From: Polynucleobacter duraquae
GTDB taxonomy: Bacteria > Pseudomonadota > Gammaproteobacteria > Burkholderiales > Burkholderiaceae
Reading direction: 5' to 3'
NCBI RefSeq assembly: GCF_000973625.1
Contig: NZ_CP007501.1
Location: 930,001 to 994,000 of the forward strand
DNA length: 64,000 nucleotides
The notes beneath the pieces were generated by a model, which saw nothing but the letters and a program-made list of their open reading frames with translations, did not search any database and was not told the DNA's origin. The position numbers and the translations under genes are program-made. Below, one piece after another: positions 59,379 through 64,000 of the stretch. How positions within the stretch are numbered: position 1 is the stretch's first letter; every line of letters starts with the position of its first letter.

Positions 59379-60503
59379 ATGAGTCTGTCTGCTAACCGTT
59401 TTATTAGTAGGCCTATTGTGGCAACTATACACACTGATGCCTTTCGACATAATTTAGGCCGTATTCGGGAACTTGCCCCGGAATCGAAGATCTGGTCTGT
59501 TGTGAAGGCAAAAGCGTATGGCCACAGCCTTGAAGCTGCATTTAAGGGCTTGGAATCTACCGATGGCTTTGCCTTGCTGGATCTTGCAGATGCACAGTGG
59601 TTAAGAGACCACGGTTGGGAGGGTCGCATCCTCCTTTTAGAAGGTCTTTTTAGTCAGCAGGAGCTCGAACGGGTAATTCGGCTGCGATGTGACCTGGTGG
59701 TTCATAGCGAGAAGCAGGTCGTATGGCTTGAGAGCCTTAAAAACTATTCAGGTCATCCAATCAATATCTTTCTGAAGCTCAATTCTGGAATGAACCGCCT
59801 TGGTTTCAGGCCAGCGGAATACCGAACTGCCTTTCATCGTTTGCATGCTGCCGGATACCATCTGCATCACATGACCCACTTTGCCAATGCAGACCAGGTA
59901 GAGCGCTCACCATCAGTCGGAGAGCAAATGGAGTGCTTCAATCAAACGACCGAAGGGCTCGAAGCGCCATCTTCTTTGGCGAATTCCGCTGCGATCCTTT
60001 GGCATCGCAATGCTTTGGGAGACTGGATCCGTCCAGGCATTCTGCTCTACGGTGTTTCACCAACTGGGGTGCATGCCGATATCGTTCGCTCTGAATTTCA
60101 AGCTGTGATGAGTTTGCGTAGTGAAATCATCGATATCCAAAACTTAAAGAAAGGCGACTATGTAGGTTACGGTGGTCGCTATGAAGCTCCAGAGGATATG
60201 CGCATTGGTGTGATCGCTGGTGGCTATGCTGACGGATATCCACGTCATGCGGAAGATGGAACACCTGTTTGGGTTGATGCCGCTGATACTCAGGGCGACG
60301 GTGTGATTTGCCCGATTGTTGGAAGGGTCTCCATGGACATGTTGACGATCGATTTGCGTGAAGCTCCTAATGCCAAAATAGGCAGTGTGGTGGAGCTTTG
60401 GGGTAACGAAGTTCCGGTGGATGATGTGGCTCAAATGAGCGGCACCATCGGTTATGAACTGATTTGCGCGTTGGCGCAAAGGGTGCCGGTGCTTACTGAC
60501 TGA
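59379..60503 (+). CDS. alr: Alanine racemase
   Basis: Makes D-alanine for peptidoglycan. A fold-III PLP enzyme of 374 residues with the PLP lysine Lys43 in SVVKAKAYGHS and the catalytic Tyr area GGYADGYPRHA; the C-terminal domain has GRVSMDMLTIDL. An AAAGGAGG ribosome site (59366-59373) lies just before the ATG. Convergent with bamD. Confidence 0.95.
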   Translation: MSLSANRFISRPIVATIHTDAFRHNLGRIRELAPESKIWSVVKAKAYGHSLEAAFKGLESTDGFALLDLADAQWLRDHGWEGRILLLEGLFSQQELERVIRLRCDLVVHSEKQVVWLESLKNYSGHPINIFLKLNSGMNRLGFRPAEYRTAFHRLHAAGYHLHHMTHFANADQVERSPSVGEQMECFNQTTEGLEAPSSLANSAAILWHRNALGDWIRPGILLYGVSPTGVHADIVRSEFQAVMSLRSEIIDIQNLKKGDYVGYGGRYEAPEDMRIGVIAGGYADGYPRHAEDGTPVWVDAADTQGDGVICPIVGRVSMDMLTIDLREAPNAKIGSVVELWGNEVPVDDVAQMSGTIGYELICALAQRVPVLTD

Positions 60504-60524
60504 AGCCGCCGGCTTGATTGATTC

Positions 60525-61397
60525 TTACTTATTCCAGATCTGCCACCAGCGACGCTCTTTTTGAACGCGTTGACCGGTCACCATCATTTGGCTGTCGGGA
60601 AAATTCAGTTTAAAGACACGTGCTGCATCGTTGCTAAGATCAGTCATGCCTAGCTTCTCATAAGACTTCGTCAGCAAGTAGAGCGCTTCCTCAACGGCTG
60701 GTGCGCGATCATAATCTCGAATCACCAACTGAGCTCTATTGGCGGAAGCTAAGTAGGCGCCGCGTTGATAGTAGAAGCGAGCCACAATGACATCTGCCTC
60801 CGCTAAGGAGTTCACGATATAGCGCATCCGATCTAAAGAGTCGGGCGCATATTTACTATCAGGAAAACGTTCTACAACAACCTTGAAAGATTCAAAAGCT
60901 TCTTTGGCTGCCTTTGGATCGCGCTCACTCAAATCCTGCCCTGTAAATTTGCCGAGCCAACCTAAATCATCATTAAAGCTAATTAAGCCTTTGAGGTAGT
61001 AGCCGTAATCTAAGTTAGGACTGCCTTGATGCAGCTTGATAAATCGATCGATAGCAACTTGGGCTTGGGCTTGCTCTTGCGCTTTCCAGTAACAGAAAGC
61101 AGCATTAATTTGCGCTTGTTGAGAATAGGGTCCAAATGGAAAGCGACCTTCTAGTTTTTCAAAGTACTTGCCGCACTTTGCATAGTCCGCATCCTTCAGT
61201 TTCTCATTGGCTTCGGAATAGAGTTTTGTTTCTGACCAAATATCAGTGTCATCCTTTTGACCATCGCTGCCCGCGCATCCGCCGAGCACAAGACAAGCAG
61301 TGCTAGCGCTAACTAGTAAAGAAATAAAGGATTTTCTGGAAGATGACCCAAGGGTAGCAGCAAGCCTTAAACTGGCGTCTGTAATAACGTCCGACAT
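60525..61397 (-). CDS. bamD: Outer membrane assembly lipoprotein BamD
   Basis: Essential lipoprotein of the BAM complex. A lipobox LGGC precedes a TPR-rich mature domain (KYFEKLEGRFPFGPYSQQAQINAAFCYWK, and later FERFPDSKYAPDSLDRM-type repeats) typical of BamD/ComL. The ATG at 61397 is preferred, since the ATG at 61424 would overlap the divergent rluD start; the resulting signal peptide still has a long polar lead. It would act with BamC from 3.0 kb. Confidence 0.92.
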   Translation of the reverse strand: MSDVITDASLRLAATLGSSSRKSFISLLVSASTACLVLGGCAGSDGQKDDTDIWSETKLYSEANEKLKDADYAKCGKYFEKLEGRFPFGPYSQQAQINAAFCYWKAQEQAQAQVAIDRFIKLHQGSPNLDYGYYLKGLISFNDDLGWLGKFTGQDLSERDPKAAKEAFESFKVVVERFPDSKYAPDSLDRMRYIVNSLAEADVIVARFYYQRGAYLASANRAQLVIRDYDRAPAVEEALYLLTKSYEKLGMTDLSNDAARVFKLNFPDSQMMVTGQRVQKERRWWQIWNK

Positions 61398-61417
61398 AAC
61401 TAAAAGGCTCTTTAAGC

Positions 61418-62461
61418 GTGGCATTGCCGCATACTCCCGATTCGAATCCCACTGATTATATCGATGATGAGGATTTCATAGCCCTAGAAGTTCCCCCTGA
61501 GGTCAGTGGCGAGCGTTTGGATAAGTTTCTTGGTGGCGCTTTACCGGATTATTCCCGTAATCGACTTAAATCCTGGGTTGAGGCTGGGGCGGTAACAGTA
61601 GATGGAAAAGTCACCAAAGTACGTCATTTACTGCGTGGGAGCGAGAGTATTAAGGTATTCCCACAAGAAATGCCTGAACAGTTCGCTTTTTCCCCTGAAA
61701 ATATTGCGCTAGATGTTGTCTATGAAGATGACTCTATTATTGTGGTCAATAAACCTGCTGGACTCGTGGTGCATCCTGCTGCTGGTAATTGGACAGGAAC
61801 CCTATTAAATGCCTTGCTTTATCGCTATCCCGAGCTCAAGCAACTCCCCAGAGCGGGAATTGTCCATCGCCTAGACAAAGATACCTCTGGATTAATGGTG
61901 GTTGCTAGAACAGATATAGCCCAAACCTCACTGGTAAGGCAGCTTCAAGAGCGAACGGTGGGAAGGCGTTATCTATCGTGGGTGTGGGGTGATGCCCCTT
62001 CTCAGGGCAAGGTGCTGGCGACCGTGGGTCGAGATCAACGCGATCGACTCAAAATGGCTGCTGGTTCTGCTCAAGGCAAGCCTGCTGCCACCTTATTTCG
62101 GCGCTTGGCTAAAGGGAGCTTTACAGAAAGTTCAGTTGCTTTGCTGGAGTGCCGCTTAGAGACTGGTCGCACCCATCAAATTCGGGTTCATCTAGAGTCT
62201 TTGGGTTTCCCTCTTTTAGGCGATCCGGTTTACCGCAAGAGGACCCCCGGAGTAGCTAAATCACTGCCTTTTAACCGCCAGGCTTTACATGCTTATGCCT
62301 TAAGTCTGCAGCATCCGGCAACCCAGGAAATCATGACCTGGTTTAGATTGCCCCCCCAAGATTTGATTGATTTGCTGCCCTTGGTGGGAATGAGTGAAGC
62401 CGACTTACCAAGAGAAGAGGCTCTAATGGCCTCCATTAAAAATGATCAGCGCGCTCAATAA
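61418..62461 (+). CDS. rluD: 23S rRNA pseudouridine synthase RluD
   Basis: Makes pseudouridines 1911, 1915 and 1917 in helix 69 of 23S rRNA. An S4 RNA-binding domain (GERLDKFLGGALPDYSRNRLKSWVEAGAVTVDG) precedes the catalytic domain with Asp in HRLDKDTSGLMVVAR. 347 residues. The start is GTG at 61418. It overlaps pgeF by 20 bases, the common rluD-pgeF pairing. Confidence 0.95.
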   Translation: MALPHTPDSNPTDYIDDEDFIALEVPPEVSGERLDKFLGGALPDYSRNRLKSWVEAGAVTVDGKVTKVRHLLRGSESIKVFPQEMPEQFAFSPENIALDVVYEDDSIIVVNKPAGLVVHPAAGNWTGTLLNALLYRYPELKQLPRAGIVHRLDKDTSGLMVVARTDIAQTSLVRQLQERTVGRRYLSWVWGDAPSQGKVLATVGRDQRDRLKMAAGSAQGKPAATLFRRLAKGSFTESSVALLECRLETGRTHQIRVHLESLGFPLLGDPVYRKRTPGVAKSLPFNRQALHAYALSLQHPATQEIMTWFRLPPQDLIDLLPLVGMSEADLPREEALMASIKNDQRAQ

Positions 62462-63221
62462 GATTGAGCCAAGCTGGACTGTGTCGCAGCTAATTCAGGC
62501 TTTTTGCACTACCCGACAAGGTGGCCTAAGTCAGTCACCATTTAATAGTCTGAACCTTGGACTGAATGCGGGTGACGATTCAGTAGATGTTCTTCAAAAC
62601 CGCAGCATCCTGAGGTCTGAGCTTCCTGCTGAACCACTTTGGCTCAAACAAACTCATGGCATCACAGTGAGCACCCCGATCTCGAGGAGCACTCTAACTA
62701 TTGGAGCATTTGAGGCAGACGCTTCTGTCACCAATATTCCAAATGAGGTGCTAGCCATTCTGACTGCGGATTGCATGCCCGTCTTGTTGGCTAGCAGGAG
62801 TGGTGATGTGATTGGGGCGGCTCATGCCGGTTGGCGTGGCTTGAGCGGCGGTATCCTTGAAAACACCATCAAAGAAATGCTGGCACTATCTCCAGGCCTC
62901 GCGATAAGCGATATCCGTGCATGGATGGGTCCAGCAATTGGGCCTAGCGCATTTGAAGTGGGTCAGGATGTGTTGCAAGCCTTTGCTCTTCAGGGTCAAG
63001 ACGTACTCTCCAAGGCCTTTATTCCTATTCCCGGGACTTCCGGCAAGTACTTGGCCGACCTCTATTTATTAGCAAGAGATCGTTTACATACACTAGGTCT
63101 AAAGCAAATCGATGGCGGTGAGTTTTGTACCGTGAATGATCCAGAGCGCTTCTTTTCATACCGTCGGGATAAAGTCACGGGACGCTTTGCCTCGCTCATC
63201 TGGATTTCAGATAAGCATTAA
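62442..63221 (+). CDS. pgeF: Peptidoglycan editing factor / multicopper polyphenol oxidase-fold protein
   Basis: A 259-residue YfiH/DUF152 protein. The metal and catalytic block is TADCMPVLLAS...GAAHAGWRGL, with later CTVNDPERFFSYRRD. PgeF removes wrongly built muropeptides (L-serine for L-alanine), and family members also show purine nucleoside phosphorylase activity. It starts inside the rluD tail and ends before a hairpin region upstream of phaC. Confidence 0.92.
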   Translation: MISALNKIEPSWTVSQLIQAFCTTRQGGLSQSPFNSLNLGLNAGDDSVDVLQNRSILRSELPAEPLWLKQTHGITVSTPISRSTLTIGAFEADASVTNIPNEVLAILTADCMPVLLASRSGDVIGAAHAGWRGLSGGILENTIKEMLALSPGLAISDIRAWMGPAIGPSAFEVGQDVLQAFALQGQDVLSKAFIPIPGTSGKYLADLYLLARDRLHTLGLKQIDGGEFCTVNDPERFFSYRRDKVTGRFASLIWISDKH

Positions 63222-63247
63222 GTTGGGGTTATTACTAGCTTAGCTCT

Positions 63248-63282
63248 AGGGCTAGGGTTAGTGCGTATAACCCTAGTAGCCC
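63248..63282. promoter_or_regulatory. Strong hairpin between pgeF and phaC
   Basis: CTAGGGTTA (63252-63260) and TAACCCTAG (63268-63276) form a perfect 9-bp stem with a seven-base loop, extended by GGG/CCC past a three-base bulge. No T run follows, so it is not a clear terminator. It lies 41 bases before the phaC start and could be an operator or mRNA structure. Confidence 0.5.
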
Positions 63283-63322
63283 GTTAGATGGAGAATGGTC
63301 TCAACAACTTTACGAGATCATT

Positions 63323-64000
63323 ATGTTTGCAGGCATGAATACCGGTGTAGCGCCATCATTGGCCCCACACCATATGGCGTTAATTCCTCCAGAACGCTTG
63401 GCGGAAATTCAAAAAGAATACTTCGCTGAGTTCTCCCATCTTGCAACCAATCCTGAGGCCGTCGAAGTAAAAGATCGTCGCTTCTCCGGCAAGGCATGGC
63501 ATTCCTCATGGAGCAAAATGATTGCGGCAACCTATTTGCTCAACTCAAAACATTTGCTTGCGCTTGCTAAAGCGGTTGATGCAGATGAAAAAACCAAAAC
63601 TAAGATTTTGTTCACTACAGAGCAAATGATTGATGCTCTATCACCATCAAACTTTATTGCAACCAATCCTGAAGTGCTTGAAAACATCATTAGCTCACAA
63701 GGCCAGTCCATTCAAAATGGAATTGTGAATTTGCTTGGCGACCTAAAAAAGGGGAAAGTTTCTCAGACGGATGAAAGTGCTTTTGAAGTCGGCAAGAATA
63801 TTGCAACGACTTCAGGTCAAGTAGTATTTCGTAATGATCTCTTTGAATTAATTCAGTACACGCCGCTAACTGAAACAGTTTATGAGCGCCCATACTTAAT
63901 GGTGCCACCTTGCATCAATAAGTACTACATTTTGGATTTGCAACCAGATAACTCGGTCGTACGTTACATGGTTGAACAAGGTCACACCGTTTTCTTGGTC
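63323..64000 (+). CDS. phaC: Class I poly(3-hydroxyalkanoate) synthase, N-terminal part
   Basis: The frame starts at ATG 63323 and is still open at the window end after 226 codons. Visible marks are the class I N-terminus with DRRFSGKAW, SPSNFIATNPEVL, the VPPCINKYYILDL block and VEQGHTVFLV leading into the hydrolase core; the lipase box and catalytic cysteine lie beyond the edge. The enzyme polymerises hydroxyacyl-CoA into storage polyester granules. No good ribosome site is evident. Confidence 0.95.
   Translation, partial: MFAGMNTGVAPSLAPHHMALIPPERLAEIQKEYFAEFSHLATNPEAVEVKDRRFSGKAWHSSWSKMIAATYLLNSKHLLALAKAVDADEKTKTKILFTTEQMIDALSPSNFIATNPEVLENIISSQGQSIQNGIVNLLGDLKKGKVSQTDESAFEVGKNIATTSGQVVFRNDLFELIQYTPLTETVYERPYLMVPPCINKYYILDLQPDNSVVRYMVEQGHTVFLV

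Overview
The window is a gene-dense, unbroken stretch of a betaproteobacterial chromosome of moderate G+C. Gene content and order (dapA-bamC, divergent cysS and ppiB-lpxH, parE-parC, a propionyl-CoA carboxylase/methylmalonyl-CoA mutase operon, class I phaC, long-form trpS) point to Burkholderiaceae, most likely a small-genome freshwater Polynucleobacter; the genus is inferred from gene content, not from a database search. There is no prophage, integrase, insertion sequence or CRISPR array. No stretch longer than 300 bases lacks a gene or RNA element.

Layout. 1-8 kb: end of a PHP phosphatase gene, trpS, a methyltransferase, dapA-bamC, a small Ala/Pro-repeat lipoprotein, a JmjC oxygenase (roxA), an FKBP isomerase, cysE and trmJ. 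8-17 kb: suhB, lpxH-ppiB-TPR lipoprotein, cysS, a DNA glycosylase, accA-tilS, lysC and tRNA-Ser. 17-28 kb is the most accessory part: an amidase, a 59-residue HTH/zinc-ribbon gene with its own promoter, a secreted small protein, an Smr protein, the YqjD/YqjE/YqjK membrane triad, apt divergent from a nucleosidase, a frameshifted fadD, a MetA-like outer-membrane protein, trhP and two orphan genes. 28-35 kb: tRNA-Asn and thiamine synthesis, with thiD alone and thiC-O-S-G-E behind a TPP riboswitch, next to a Nudix gene probably linked to thiamine. 35-43 kb: tRNA-Arg, paired DnaA boxes, a CoA-transferase/MFS/47-residue membrane protein operon, and parE-parC. 43-48 kb: XdhC, a MobA-like protein, RidA, and VWA and MoxR proteins resembling CO-dehydrogenase maturation factors, then two cytochromes c. 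48-58 kb: a GntR regulator divergent from mcm-meaB-pccB-pccA-epimerase, followed closely by tsaB, rimI and a probable psi subunit of DNA polymerase III. 58-64 kb: lplT, alr, bamD, rluD, pgeF and the start of phaC.

How genes work together. Propionyl-CoA is carboxylated, epimerised and isomerised to succinyl-CoA by the 48.8-56.2 kb operon, probably under the divergent GntR protein. TPP feeds back on thiC-O-S-G-E through its riboswitch, while thiD and the Nudix gene lie outside that control. BamC and BamD serve outer-membrane protein insertion, and LpxH and LplT serve envelope lipids. Adenine freed by the nucleosidase is the substrate of the divergent Apt. The best leads for new biology are two genes that are easy to overlook because they are so short (18547-18726 and 35676-35819), the DnaA-box pair at 35.5 kb, the altered ligand set of the epimerase-like protein, and the HolD-like protein after rimI.
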